Shown: piece by piece, positions 35,368-43,730 of the stretch
Position numbering within the stretch: the stretch's first letter is position 1
Layout: every line of letters begins with the position of its first letter
Source of the DNA: Vibrio celticus
Lineage (GTDB): Bacteria; Pseudomonadota; Gammaproteobacteria; Enterobacterales; Vibrionaceae
NCBI RefSeq assembly: GCF_024347335.1
Contig: NZ_AP025463.1
Span: forward strand, 2,728,001 to 2,792,000
Length of the DNA stretch: 64,000 nt
Reading direction: 5' to 3'
Position numbers and translations under genes: made by a program
Notes under the pieces: generated by a model
Databases searched by the model: none
What the model was told of the DNA's origin: nothing
Seen by the model: the letters and a program-made list of their open reading frames with translations, nothing else

Positions 35368-35450
35368 GCGGTCGTGGCGGAATTGGTAGACGCACCAGAT
35401 TTAGGTTCTGGCGCCGAGGTGTGAGAGTTCAAGTCTCTCCGACCGCACCA
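35368..35450 (+). tRNA. tRNA-Leu (UAG), copy 4, with 2-base deletion in the variable arm
   Basis: 83 bases instead of 85. The variable arm reads GCCGAGGTGT where all eight other copies have GCCGAGAGGTGT, so the 4-base cap shrinks to 2 bases and the arm cannot form normally. Everything else, including the anticodon TAG and CCA, is unchanged. It may be impaired in charging or stability. Confidence 0.9.
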
Positions 35451-35479
35451 TTATTTAGATATCTTAAATGATATCCTGT

Positions 35480-35554
35480 TGGGCTATCGCCAAGCGGTAA
35501 GGCACTGGCTTTTGATGCCAGCATTCCCTGGTTCGAATCCAGGTAGCCCAGCCA
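35480..35554 (+). tRNA. tRNA-Gln (UUG), copy 4
   Basis: Identical to Gln copy 1. Last Gln before the Leu-Met block. Confidence 0.95.
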
Positions 35555-35622
35555 TTACAACGTTACTTAGACAAACCATAAGTCTTCTTAACTATACTCT
35601 TCGCTAGAGTAAAAGCTTTGCT

Positions 35623-35707
35623 GCGGTCGTGGCGGAATTGGTAGACGCACCAGATTTAGGTTCTGGCGCCGAGAGGTGTGAGAGTTCAAGTCTCTCCGAC
35701 CGCACCA
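35623..35707 (+). tRNA. tRNA-Leu (UAG), copy 5
   Basis: Full-length 85-base copy. Followed by the 50-base Leu-to-Met spacer rather than the Leu-Gln spacer. Confidence 0.95.
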
Positions 35708-35757
35708 TTATTTCTCTTTCATTAGAGAACAAATAGTGAATCTATGAGATTTATTAT

Positions 35758-35834
35758 GGCTACTTAGCTCAGTTGGTTAGAGCACATCACTCATAATGAT
35801 GGGGTCGCAGGTTCAAATCCCGCAGTAGCCACCA
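35758..35834 (+). tRNA. tRNA-Met (elongator, CAU), copy 3
   Basis: Identical to Met copy 1. Followed by a 55-base spacer that repeats after Met copy 4. Confidence 0.95.
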
Positions 35835-35889
35835 CTTATACAACGTCTTATTGAAGCACCAATATTCGATATGACTATAAAGATTTGCT

Positions 35890-35974
35890 GCGGTCGTGGC
35901 GGAATTGGTAGACGCACCAGATTTAGGTTCTGGCGCCGAGAGGTGTGAGAGTTCAAGTCTCTCCGACCGCACCA
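35890..35974 (+). tRNA. tRNA-Leu (UAG), copy 6
   Basis: Full-length copy, 267 bases after copy 5. Confidence 0.95.
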
Positions 35975-36024
35975 TTATTTCTCTTTCATTAGAGAACAAA
36001 TAGTGAATCTATGAGATTTATTAT

Positions 36025-36101
36025 GGCTACTTAGCTCAGTTGGTTAGAGCACATCACTCATAATGATGGGGTCGCAGGTTCAAATCCCGCAGTAGCCACC
36101 A
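36025..36101 (+). tRNA. tRNA-Met (elongator, CAU), copy 4
   Basis: Identical to Met copy 3, including both spacers, 267 bases later. Confidence 0.95.
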
Positions 36102-36156
36102 CTTATACAACGTCTTATTGAAGCACCAATATTCGATATGACTATAAAGATTTGCT

Positions 36157-36241
36157 GCGGTCGTGGCGGAATTGGTAGACGCACCAGATTTAGGTTCTGG
36201 CGCCGAGAGGTGTGAGAGTTCAAGTCTCTCCGACCGCACCA
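36157..36241 (+). tRNA. tRNA-Leu (UAG), copy 7
   Basis: Full-length copy, at the junction from the Leu-Met block back to the Leu-Gln block. Confidence 0.95.
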
Positions 36242-36270
36242 TTATTTAGATATCTTAAATGATATCCTGT

Positions 36271-36345
36271 TGGGCTATCGCCAAGCGGTAAGGCACTGGC
36301 TTTTGATGCCAGCATTCCCTGGTTCGAATCCAGGTAGCCCAGCCA
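36271..36345 (+). tRNA. tRNA-Gln (UUG), copy 5
   Basis: Identical to Gln copy 1, with the standard Leu-Gln spacer. Confidence 0.95.
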
Positions 36346-36413
36346 TTACAACGTTACTTAGACAAACCATAAGTCTTCTTAACTATACTCTTCGCTAGAG
36401 TAAAAGCTTTGCT

Positions 36414-36498
36414 GCGGTCGTGGCGGAATTGGTAGACGCACCAGATTTAGGTTCTGGCGCCGAGAGGTGTGAGAGTTCAAGTCTCTCCGACCGCACCA
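36414..36498 (+). tRNA. tRNA-Leu (UAG), copy 8
   Basis: Full-length copy, 257 bases after copy 7. Confidence 0.95.
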
Positions 36499-36527
36499 TT
36501 ATTTAGATATCTTAAATGATATCCTGT

Positions 36528-36602
36528 TGGGCTATCGCCAAGCGGTAAGGCACTGGCTTTTGATGCCAGCATTCCCTGGTTCGAATCCAGGTAGCCCAGC
36601 CA
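36528..36602 (+). tRNA. tRNA-Gln (UUG), copy 6
   Basis: Identical to Gln copy 1. Last Gln of the array. Confidence 0.95.
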
Positions 36603-36670
36603 TTACAACGTTACTTAGACAAACCATAAGTCTTCTTAACTATACTCTTCGCTAGAGTAAAAGCTTTGCT

Positions 36671-36755
36671 GCGGTCGTGGCGGAATTGGTAGACGCACCA
36701 GATTTAGGTTCTGGCGCCGAGAGGTGTGAGAGTTCAAGTCTCTCCGACCGCACCA
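36671..36755 (+). tRNA. tRNA-Leu (UAG), copy 9
   Basis: Full-length copy and last gene of the array. The array terminator starts 11 bases after its CCA. Confidence 0.95.
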
Positions 36756-36766
36756 TCATTAAATAG

Positions 36767-36795
36767 AACCCAGCTTTTTAGCTGGGTTTTGTTTT
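36767..36795 (+). terminator. Terminator of the tRNA array
   Basis: AACCCAGCT (36767-36775) / AGCTGGGTT (36780-36788), loop TTTT, then T-rich GTTTTAT. Confidence 0.9.
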
Positions 36796-36913
36796 ATCTG
36801 GAATATGCAAATCTGCTAGCCAAGTCACCAAGTATTCTCTTCTATAACCTCACTTTTAATACGATTTTATAAGACAATGTCAGCTCCATTTTCTAATTGA
36901 GTATGACTAGCCT

Positions 36914-37954
36914 ATGAAAACCCTCCCCTTAACGATCGGTTGCTACACAGATACGCCAAGTAAAAGCCAAGGTGTTTATCAAACTCAGTTAGATCTAGAA
37001 ACAGGAAAACTATTACCTCTAGAGCTGATCATCAAATGTACTAACCCCTCTTTTGTTACTGTAACAAAGACTGGGATCTATACTGCATCAGAAGTTGACC
37101 AGCAAAAACAGCCCCAGCTCATTCATATACCTAATGTTGATTCACAGCTAACACCCAATACAAGCCTCATCTCGGGAGATCACCCTTGTCACGTCGCAAT
37201 AGATCCACACAATAAGTTTGCTATCACGTCGCAATACTCATCAGGCACATTCGATATTTTTAGCTTAAGTATCAACGGCAGCATCGATAAACGACTCAAA
37301 ACAATCAAGATGGTTGGTTCCGGACCAAACAAAGAGAGACAAACAAGCCCACACACCCATCAATGTCTGTTCCTACAAAACTCACCACAGTTTGTGACTG
37401 TCGATCTCGGCACCGATCGCATCAACTTCTATTGCTTTGATGAAGAGCAAGAAGAGTTCCTTGATGAGCCAATGCAGTCTATTAAGGTGCCCGCCGGCAA
37501 TGGACCTCGCCATTTAATCTTTAACAAAGTTGAAGACAGAGCCTATGTGGTCTGTGAACTCTCTGAAACATTACTGATTTTGGAAAAGGTTTTAGGCATT
37601 TGGAATGCAGTGGAAGAGATCGATGCATTGCCTAATATGGAGAAGGGAGAAGCCGCAGCTGCGATTAAGCTATCGCCTGATGAGCAATTCCTTTATGTGT
37701 CATGTCGACACCAATCAAGAATCAGCAGCTTCAAAATCGACTCTGAGACTCAAAGGCTGACTTTCATTGATAGCTACGACACTAAAGGCAAATTCCCAAG
37801 AGACTTCCACATAACGAACGATGGGAAATGGCTTATCGTCGCAAACCAGCACTCCAACAACATCACCTCATTCAAGCGAAATAATGAGGATGGGTCTTTG
37901 GTTTATACAGGGTACTCTTTAGAGATCGATGCACCGGTTTGCGTTATGCAGTAG
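36914..37954 (+). CDS. Beta-propeller lactonase-family protein (6-phosphogluconolactonase-like)
   Basis: A 346-residue cytoplasmic protein with no signal peptide. Repeated blade motifs are characteristic of the seven-bladed lactonase family: HPCHVAIDPHNKFAITSQYSSG, GNGPRHLIFNKVEDRAYVVCE, LSPDEQFLYVSCRHQS and FHITNDGKWLIVANQHSN. E. coli Pgl (YbhE) has this fold and opens 6-phosphogluconolactone. Here the substrate is not certain, since many relatives are uncharacterised. It stands alone between the tRNA array and ubiF and converges on ubiF. Confidence 0.8.
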   Translation: MKTLPLTIGCYTDTPSKSQGVYQTQLDLETGKLLPLELIIKCTNPSFVTVTKTGIYTASEVDQQKQPQLIHIPNVDSQLTPNTSLISGDHPCHVAIDPHNKFAITSQYSSGTFDIFSLSINGSIDKRLKTIKMVGSGPNKERQTSPHTHQCLFLQNSPQFVTVDLGTDRINFYCFDEEQEEFLDEPMQSIKVPAGNGPRHLIFNKVEDRAYVVCELSETLLILEKVLGIWNAVEEIDALPNMEKGEAAAAIKLSPDEQFLYVSCRHQSRISSFKIDSETQRLTFIDSYDTKGKFPRDFHITNDGKWLIVANQHSNNITSFKRNNEDGSLVYTGYSLEIDAPVCVMQ

Positions 37955-37975
37955 TTATAGCATTCAACACCATAC

Positions 37976-38004
37976 AAAAAAGGAGAGCATCTGCTCTCCT
38001 TTTC
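37976..38004. terminator. Bidirectional terminator between the lactonase gene and ubiF
   Basis: AGGAGAGCA / TGCTCTCCT with A-run and T-run flanks, between converging genes. Confidence 0.88.
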
Positions 38005-38031
38005 TATATAAGCAACCGGAACTAGTGAGAA

Positions 38032-39207
38032 TTAAAGACCCAAGGCGTATTTCAAGACTTGAGTTTTAATCGGCCCAGAGTTCTCTGCGAGTTTTAGTGC
38101 GGCATTACGTACAAACTTAAGCGGGCCAATGTCGTTGCTGAATGTCTTGTAGAAGAAATCCATACCACTCTGCATCATTAGGTTGTCGCCTCTTCTCATC
38201 ACTTCATAGTGTCTTGCTACAGACTGATTTAATTCACCCTTTTCTTTGGTGACATTCAACAGTACTGATACATCTTTGAAGCCTAAGTTAACACCCTGTC
38301 CAGCCAAAGGGTTAATCGTATGCGCAGAGTCCCCGACTAAAATACAGTTGTTCTTCGAGTATGATTGAGCATGACGTCGTGTCAGAGGAAAAGAACCCGA
38401 ATTCAAGACTTTGATATCACCTAACTCTTTAGGAAAGTGAGTAAGCACTTCGTTACGTAGTTTTTCAGGGGTCATTGCTGACAGTTGCTTAATACGCAGC
38501 GGAGAATCATACCAAACTAACGAGCCCTGCCCGACTTGTTGATCGTCAGAGGTTAGAGAACACAGAGGCAGAAACGAACGAGGACCACTTGGTAGAAACT
38601 GTTGCCAGGTAATGTCTTGCTGAGGGAGCTCAGTTTCCACATTGATCAGCATACAGTGCTGTCGATAATCCCAAGCCGTGATGCCAATTCCAGCTTGTTG
38701 ACGGACGGTTGAATTAGCGCCATCAGCACCAACTACCCACTTCGCAGATAACTCAGCCCCTGATTGAAGCTTTACGATATTGGTTTCACCAAACTCAATC
38801 TTATCGAGCTTTTCTGGGCATAACAGTTCGAGATTGTCGTAGGCATCAAATTGAGACCATAAACCTAATTGAATGAGTCTGTTCTCAACGATATAGCCCA
38901 AACGAGGAAGGTCTAGTGATACAGCATCAAATCGAGTACGACACTCTGGGTGCTCCCACGTCTCTAAACGCTTATAAGAACACACTCGCATTGCTGCAAT
39001 ACTTTGCCATGCGCCAAGATCTTCAAGCAAATCGACCGATGCTTGAGAAATCGCTGACACACGAATGTCCATCGCTTGCGACTCATCAAAAGCTTGTGGG
39101 GCAAAACCTTCGATCACCGCAACACTCAGACCTTGCTTTGCAAAACCGATTGCTGTTGCTGCGCCAACCATGCCACCACCGACTACTACAATATCGTAAC
39201 TGTTCAT
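38032..39207 (-). CDS. ubiF: FAD-dependent ubiquinone-biosynthesis hydroxylase UbiF
   Basis: A 391-residue flavoprotein mono-oxygenase. The FAD-binding GxGxxG motif is VVVGGGMVGAATAIGF, the middle motif is VVGADGANSTVRQQAG, and LVGDSAHTINPLAGQGVNLGFKD is the second FAD motif. It belongs to the UbiF/UbiH/UbiI group. The divergent placement next to miaB matches the E. coli ubiF-miaB locus, which favours UbiF, acting at the C6 ring hydroxylation of ubiquinone. UbiI is the main alternative. Confidence 0.88.
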   Translation of the reverse strand: MNSYDIVVVGGGMVGAATAIGFAKQGLSVAVIEGFAPQAFDESQAMDIRVSAISQASVDLLEDLGAWQSIAAMRVCSYKRLETWEHPECRTRFDAVSLDLPRLGYIVENRLIQLGLWSQFDAYDNLELLCPEKLDKIEFGETNIVKLQSGAELSAKWVVGADGANSTVRQQAGIGITAWDYRQHCMLINVETELPQQDITWQQFLPSGPRSFLPLCSLTSDDQQVGQGSLVWYDSPLRIKQLSAMTPEKLRNEVLTHFPKELGDIKVLNSGSFPLTRRHAQSYSKNNCILVGDSAHTINPLAGQGVNLGFKDVSVLLNVTKEKGELNQSVARHYEVMRRGDNLMMQSGMDFFYKTFSNDIGPLKFVRNAALKLAENSGPIKTQVLKYALGL

Positions 39208-39515
39208 ATTTTGTACTTATCAGTTTGATTCTTTGACTGTTTTTGATTGTACTTTTTCATAACTAACTTGTAACCAAAAACCTTATTCGAAAAAAGGGTT
39301 ATCCCTTATGGCATATGGCGTTAACGATAATAAAAACCACTACATAAGAGATTTGTTCAGACTACTAGTCAGTCGGTTTTGAAACCAGTACAATACGCCG
39401 CTTGCCGCTAGAGCCTGTCATAAAATTGAATACCGAATTATGACAAACGGGGCTAGCGGATGAATAATGGGCGATTTGCTCCCTTAAATTAAACTAACGA
39501 TCGAGCGAACATATA
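39208..39515. other. Divergent intergenic region between ubiF and miaB
   Basis: About 308 bases. It has the palindrome GGTTTTGAAACC at 39375-39386, a possible -10 TACAAT at 39389-39394 and a long imperfect hairpin at 39405-39459 in the miaB leader. No gene is seen. Confidence 0.5.
39405..39459 (+). other. Long hairpin in the miaB 5' leader
   Basis: Outer arms CCGCTAG (39405-39411) / CTAGCGG (39453-39459) and inner arms TGTCATAA (39416-39423) / TTATGACA (39438-39445). It lies 56 bases before the miaB start with no U-run, so it is more likely a leader structure or processing site than a terminator. Confidence 0.55.
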
Positions 39516-40940
39516 ATGAGTAAGAAACTGCTAATTAAAACTTGGGGCTGTCAGATGAATGAATATGATTCATCAAAAATGGCCGACCTGCTTAACGCTG
39601 CAAATGGCTATGAGCTAACTGAAGTACCTGAGGAAGCAGACGTACTACTATTGAATACTTGTTCTATCCGCGAAAAAGCGCAAGAAAAAGTATTCCACCA
39701 GCTTGGTCGTTGGAAAACGCTTAAAGATAAAAAAGAAGGTGTGGTGATCGGTGTGGGTGGCTGCGTAGCGACTCAAGAAGGTGATCACATTCGTCAACGT
39801 GCACCATACGTAGACGTTATCTTTGGCCCACAAACATTGCACCGTTTGCCAGAGATGATTAAGTCATCACTGTCTAACGAAAAGCCAGTAATGGACATCT
39901 CTTTCCCAGAGATCGAAAAGTTCGATAACCTGCCCGAGCCAAAAGCTGAAGGCGCGACGGCGTTCGTTTCTATCATGGAAGGTTGTTCTAAATACTGTAC
40001 TTACTGCGTTGTACCATACACACGTGGTGAAGAAGTTAGCCGTCCAATGGATGATGTACTTTTCGAAGTTGCTCAACTTGCAGAGCAAGGCGTACGTGAA
40101 GTTAACCTGCTAGGTCAAAACGTAAACGCATACCGCGGTCCAACTCACGAAGGTGATATCTGTTCATTCGCAGAACTGCTTCGTCTTGTTGCTTCTATCG
40201 ACGGTATCGACCGTATTCGTTTCACAACAAGCCACCCGCTTGAGTTTGGTGACGACATCATTGAAGTTTACAAAGATACACCAGAACTAGTGAGCTTCCT
40301 TCACCTACCAGTACAAAGTGGTAGTGACCGTATTCTTACGATGATGAAGCGTCCGCATACGGCTATCGAGTACAAATCTATTATCCGTAAACTGCGTAAA
40401 GCTCGTCCTGACATTCAAATCAGCTCTGACTTTATTGTTGGTTTCCCTGGTGAGTCTAAGCAAGACTTCCAAGATACAATGAAGCTAATTAAAGAAGTTG
40501 ATTTCGATATGAGCTTCAGCTTTGTTTTCTCTCCACGTCCAGGTACGCCAGCGGCAGATTACCCATGTGATGTACCAGCACAAGAGAAGAAAGATCGTCT
40601 GTACGAACTGCAGCAAACGGTAAACACACAAGCTATGCGTTTCTCTCGTCTAATGTTAGGCACAGAGCAACGTATCCTTGTTGAAGGTCCATCAAGAAAG
40701 AACCTAATGGAACTTCGCGGCCGTACAGAAAACAGCCGTGTTGTGAACTTCGAAGGTTCTGCAGACCTAATCGGCCAGTTCGTAGATGTGAAGATCACTG
40801 AGGTTTACACCAACTCACTACGTGGTGAGCTAGTTCGCACAGAAAAAGACATGGGTCTACGCGTTGTTATGACTCCAGCAGAAATGATGGAAAAAACTAA
40901 ACGTGAAGACGAGCTAGGTGTAGCAACATTTACGCCATAG
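39516..40940 (+). CDS. miaB: tRNA-2-methylthio-N6-dimethylallyladenosine synthase MiaB
   Basis: A 474-residue radical-SAM methylthiotransferase acting on i6A37 of tRNAs reading codons that start with U. The N-terminal domain holds three cluster-binding Cys (WGCQMNEYD, LLNTCSIRE, VGGCVA). The radical-SAM motif CSKYCTYC lies near residues 157-164. A TRAM domain ends the protein. It lies close to the large tRNA array, but Leu-UAG, Gln-UUG and Met tRNAs are not its usual targets. Confidence 0.97.
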   Translation: MSKKLLIKTWGCQMNEYDSSKMADLLNAANGYELTEVPEEADVLLLNTCSIREKAQEKVFHQLGRWKTLKDKKEGVVIGVGGCVATQEGDHIRQRAPYVDVIFGPQTLHRLPEMIKSSLSNEKPVMDISFPEIEKFDNLPEPKAEGATAFVSIMEGCSKYCTYCVVPYTRGEEVSRPMDDVLFEVAQLAEQGVREVNLLGQNVNAYRGPTHEGDICSFAELLRLVASIDGIDRIRFTTSHPLEFGDDIIEVYKDTPELVSFLHLPVQSGSDRILTMMKRPHTAIEYKSIIRKLRKARPDIQISSDFIVGFPGESKQDFQDTMKLIKEVDFDMSFSFVFSPRPGTPAADYPCDVPAQEKKDRLYELQQTVNTQAMRFSRLMLGTEQRILVEGPSRKNLMELRGRTENSRVVNFEGSADLIGQFVDVKITEVYTNSLRGELVRTEKDMGLRVVMTPAEMMEKTKREDELGVATFTP

Positions 40941-41032
40941 GCAATACAACTGTTTGAGCACAAAGCGCAAACACAAAGCTTGAAATTACCTAACTAAGTG
41001 ACCATCTTAGAAATAGGGATATCACCATCAGA

Positions 41033-41056
41033 AGCCCGGTCTAAATCGGGCTTTTT
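41033..41056 (+). terminator. Terminator of miaB
   Basis: AGCCCG (41033-41038) / CGGGCT (41047-41052) with five following Ts. Confidence 0.82.
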
Positions 41057-41103
41057 GCTCTTTGTTTTATTTAAGAGTGAGTGGCACAAAATGAGAGGCT
41101 AAT

Positions 41104-42225
41104 TTGAGCAATAAAATCGTTACCTTAGAGATAAATCTAGAGCCAGCAGACAACAAGCGCTTGGCAAGTTTATGCGGACCATTTGACGACAACATCAAGC
41201 ATCTTGAGCGTCGTCTGGGCGTTGAGATTAATTACCGTAGCAACTTTTTCACCATTGTCGGTAAGCCTCACACTACAGCCGCAGCTTTAGACATCATCAA
41301 ACACCTCTATGTTGAAACGGCTCCAGTTAAAGGCAACATAATCGATATCGAACCAGAGCAAATACATCTGGCGATCACCGAATCTGGCATTTTGGATCAA
41401 CACGTCGAGTCTGAAATTGACTACGGCAAAGAAGTGACCATTAAAACTAAAAAAGGCGTTATCAAACCTCGAACGCCAAACCAAGCACAGTACCTAATGA
41501 ACATGGTGACTCATGACATCACCTTTGGTATTGGGCCAGCAGGTACAGGTAAAACCTACTTAGCCGTTGCGGCAGCAGTTGATGCACTTGAACGCCAAGA
41601 GGTTCGCCGAATCCTACTGACTCGTCCTGCTGTTGAAGCCGGTGAGAAGCTTGGTTTCCTACCGGGTGATTTAAGCCAGAAAGTAGACCCATATTTGCGT
41701 CCACTTTACGATGCGCTGTTTGAGATGCTTGGCTTTGAGCGAGTTGAGAAGCTGATTGAACGTAACGTAATTGAAGTTGCGCCACTGGCTTACATGCGTG
41801 GTCGTACATTGAATGATGCGTTTATCATTCTTGATGAAAGCCAAAACACCACGGTAGAACAGATGAAGATGTTCTTAACTCGTATCGGTTTTAACTCACG
41901 CGCTGTGATCACTGGTGATATTACGCAAATCGATTTACCTCGTGGTGCAAAATCAGGCTTACGCCATGCGACTGAAGTGCTCAATGAAGTCGACGACATT
42001 AGCTTCAACTTCTTTATGTCTGAAGACGTCGTTCGTCACCCTGTGGTAGCCCGTATCGTCAACGCGTACGAGAAGTGGGAAGCAAAAGACCAGAAAGAGC
42101 GCAAAGAGTTTGAAAAGCGTAAACGTGAAGAGCGCGAAGCCAAACTTCTTGAGGCTCAGCAGGCAGTTACGACACAATTAGCAACACAAAATAGTTCTGT
42201 AATTGCAGAACAAGGTGATAAATAG
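41104..42225 (+). CDS. ybeZ: PhoH-family ATPase YbeZ
   Basis: A 373-residue PhoH-like protein. The P-loop is [13 protein letters not shown] and the Walker B segment is [10 protein letters not shown], typical of the family. A highly charged tail ([20 protein letters not shown]) follows, likely a coiled coil. It works with YbeY in rRNA and ribosome handling by family knowledge. The start is TTG 41104 with AGAGG about 8 bases upstream. The stop codon is followed at once by the ybeY ATG. Confidence 0.94.
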
Positions 42226-42687
42226 ATGTCTATTGAACTAGACCTACAATTAGCGGTCGAAAATGAGCAAGGTCTTCCAACTGAGCAAGATATTCAGCTT
42301 TGGTTGGACAAGACCATTCCTCAGTTTCAAGAGAATGCTGAGTTGACGGTTCGTATCGTTGATACGCAAGAAAGCCACCAGCTCAATCATGAATATCGTG
42401 GCAAAGACAAGCCAACTAACGTGTTGTCTTTTCCATTCGAGGCTCCTCCAGGGATCGAGTTAGATCTACTGGGCGACCTCATTATCTGCCGCCAAGTTGT
42501 CGAAAAAGAAGCAGAAGAACAAAGTAAGCCTCTGCTAGCACACTGGGCTCATATGGTTGTACATGGCAGTCTGCATCTGCTAGGTTATGATCATATCGAA
42601 GATGATGAAGCTGAAGAGATGGAGTCACTCGAGACAGAAATCATGCAATCTATGGGGTTTGAAGACCCTTACATTCTAGAAAAGTAA
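42226..42687 (+). CDS. ybeY: rRNA maturation endoribonuclease YbeY
   Basis: A 153-residue zinc-dependent endoribonuclease needed for 16S rRNA 3' maturation and ribosome quality control. The metal-binding motif [11 protein letters not shown] has all three His. [10 protein letters not shown] is also conserved. The ATG directly follows the ybeZ stop, so the two are translationally coupled. Confidence 0.97.
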
Positions 42688-42722
42688 ATTGATTCTAGTA
42701 AAGTAGGTTGCAGAGAAACAAT

Positions 42723-42796
42723 AACTCATCGAACCTGTGATTTTCGCAGGAATCTGAGTTGTAACGTGTGCTATCACACTTCTGATAGCGTTATTT
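42723..42796 (+). promoter_or_regulatory. Two hairpins before corC, possible attenuator
   Basis: First: AACTCA (42723-42728) / TGAGTT (42755-42760), enclosing a CCTG(T)GA / TCGCAGG stem. Second: GCTATCA (42770-42776) / TGATAGC (42783-42789), followed by a T-rich stretch that ends just before the corC ribosome-binding site. The second has the form of an intrinsic terminator inside the ybeZ-ybeY-corC-lnt run. Confidence 0.5.
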
Positions 42797-42807
42797 TTTG
42801 AGAAATC

Positions 42808-43698
42808 ATGAACGAAGGTAACCCCCCCACTTCTGAGGGAAGTAAAAAATCTGAAGGTCCGAGTAGAAAGTCCTTCTTTGAACGCCTAGGCCAACTATTT
42901 CAAGGTGAAGTAAAAGATCGCCAAGAGCTCGTAGATGTAATCCGCGACTCAGAAATTAATGACCTAATTGACCACGACACACGGGACATGCTCGAGGGTG
43001 TTATGGAAATTTCAGAGATGCGAGTACGCGATATCATGCTGCCTCGCTCTCAAATGGTTACAGTTGAACGCACCGATGATCTAGATACATTGATTGCGCT
43101 CATTACTGATGCTCAACACTCTCGCTACCCAGTGATCAGTGAAGATAAAGACCATGTTGAAGGCATTCTATTAGCGAAGGACCTACTTAAGTATTTGGGT
43201 TCAGAAAGTGCCCCATTTGATATCGAACAAGTGATTCGCCCTGTCGTGGTTGTTCCTGAAAGTAAGCGAGTTGATCGCCTGCTTAAGGAGTTCCAAGAAG
43301 AGCGTTACCACATGTCTATCGTTGTCGATGAGTTTGGCGGAGTTTCTGGCCTGGTAACCATTGAAGATATCCTCGAAGAAATCGTTGGTGAAATTGAAGA
43401 CGAGTTCGACGATGAAGAAGAGCTAGATATTCGTAAGCTGAGTAAGCATACCTTCTCTGTAAAAGCTTTAACCACTATTGAAGAGTTCAACGATACGTTT
43501 AACACTGCCTTTAGTGACGATGAAGTGGATACGGTAGGCGGCATGGTTATGACAGCACTCGGTCACCTGCCGGTTCGTGGCGAAATTGTAGAAATCGAAA
43601 ACTACCATTTCAAAATAACATCAGCAGATAACCGTCGTGTGATTCAGCTACAGGTAACCATTCCTGACGAACAGCCTATTCCGACTATCGAAGAATAA
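42808..43698 (+). CDS. corC: CBS-domain transporter-associated protein CorC (YbeX)
   Basis: A 296-residue cytoplasmic protein with two CBS domains (RVRDIMLPRSQMVTVER and following; VVVPESKRVDRLLKEFQE and following) and a C-terminal CorC_HlyC domain (LGHLPVRGEIVEIENYHF). The family is linked to magnesium/cobalt efflux and, in E. coli, to ribosome metabolism. It is 120 bases from ybeY, more than elsewhere in this group, with hairpins in the gap. Confidence 0.94.
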   Translation: MNEGNPPTSEGSKKSEGPSRKSFFERLGQLFQGEVKDRQELVDVIRDSEINDLIDHDTRDMLEGVMEISEMRVRDIMLPRSQMVTVERTDDLDTLIALITDAQHSRYPVISEDKDHVEGILLAKDLLKYLGSESAPFDIEQVIRPVVVVPESKRVDRLLKEFQEERYHMSIVVDEFGGVSGLVTIEDILEEIVGEIEDEFDDEEELDIRKLSKHTFSVKALTTIEEFNDTFNTAFSDDEVDTVGGMVMTALGHLPVRGEIVEIENYHFKITSADNRRVIQLQVTIPDEQPIPTIEE

Positions 43699-43730
43699 CA
43701 ACTTCTCTCTAAAGAGATGACAGAAATTAG

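Larger units (their letters stand above)
34854..36755 (+). repeat. Nested tandem repeats making up most of the tRNA array
   Basis: Leu starts at 34854, 35111 and 35368 mark two full 257-base Leu-Gln units and a 255-base one. Leu starts at 35623, 35890 and 36157 mark two 267-base Leu-Met units. Leu starts at 36157, 36414 and 36671 mark two more 257-base Leu-Gln units, closed by a final Leu. Spacers within each class are identical by eye, so the copies are recent or kept alike by recombination. Confidence 0.9.

Noticed and set aside
34732..36242. Minus-strand frames of 60-70 residues inside the tRNA array
   Set aside because: They are translations of the tRNA genes and spacers in antisense, repeat with the array, and have no ribosome-binding sites.
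34293..36755. CRISPR-like repeat-spacer pattern
   Set aside because: Repeats are full tRNA genes with encoded CCA and the spacers are themselves conserved, unlike CRISPR spacers.
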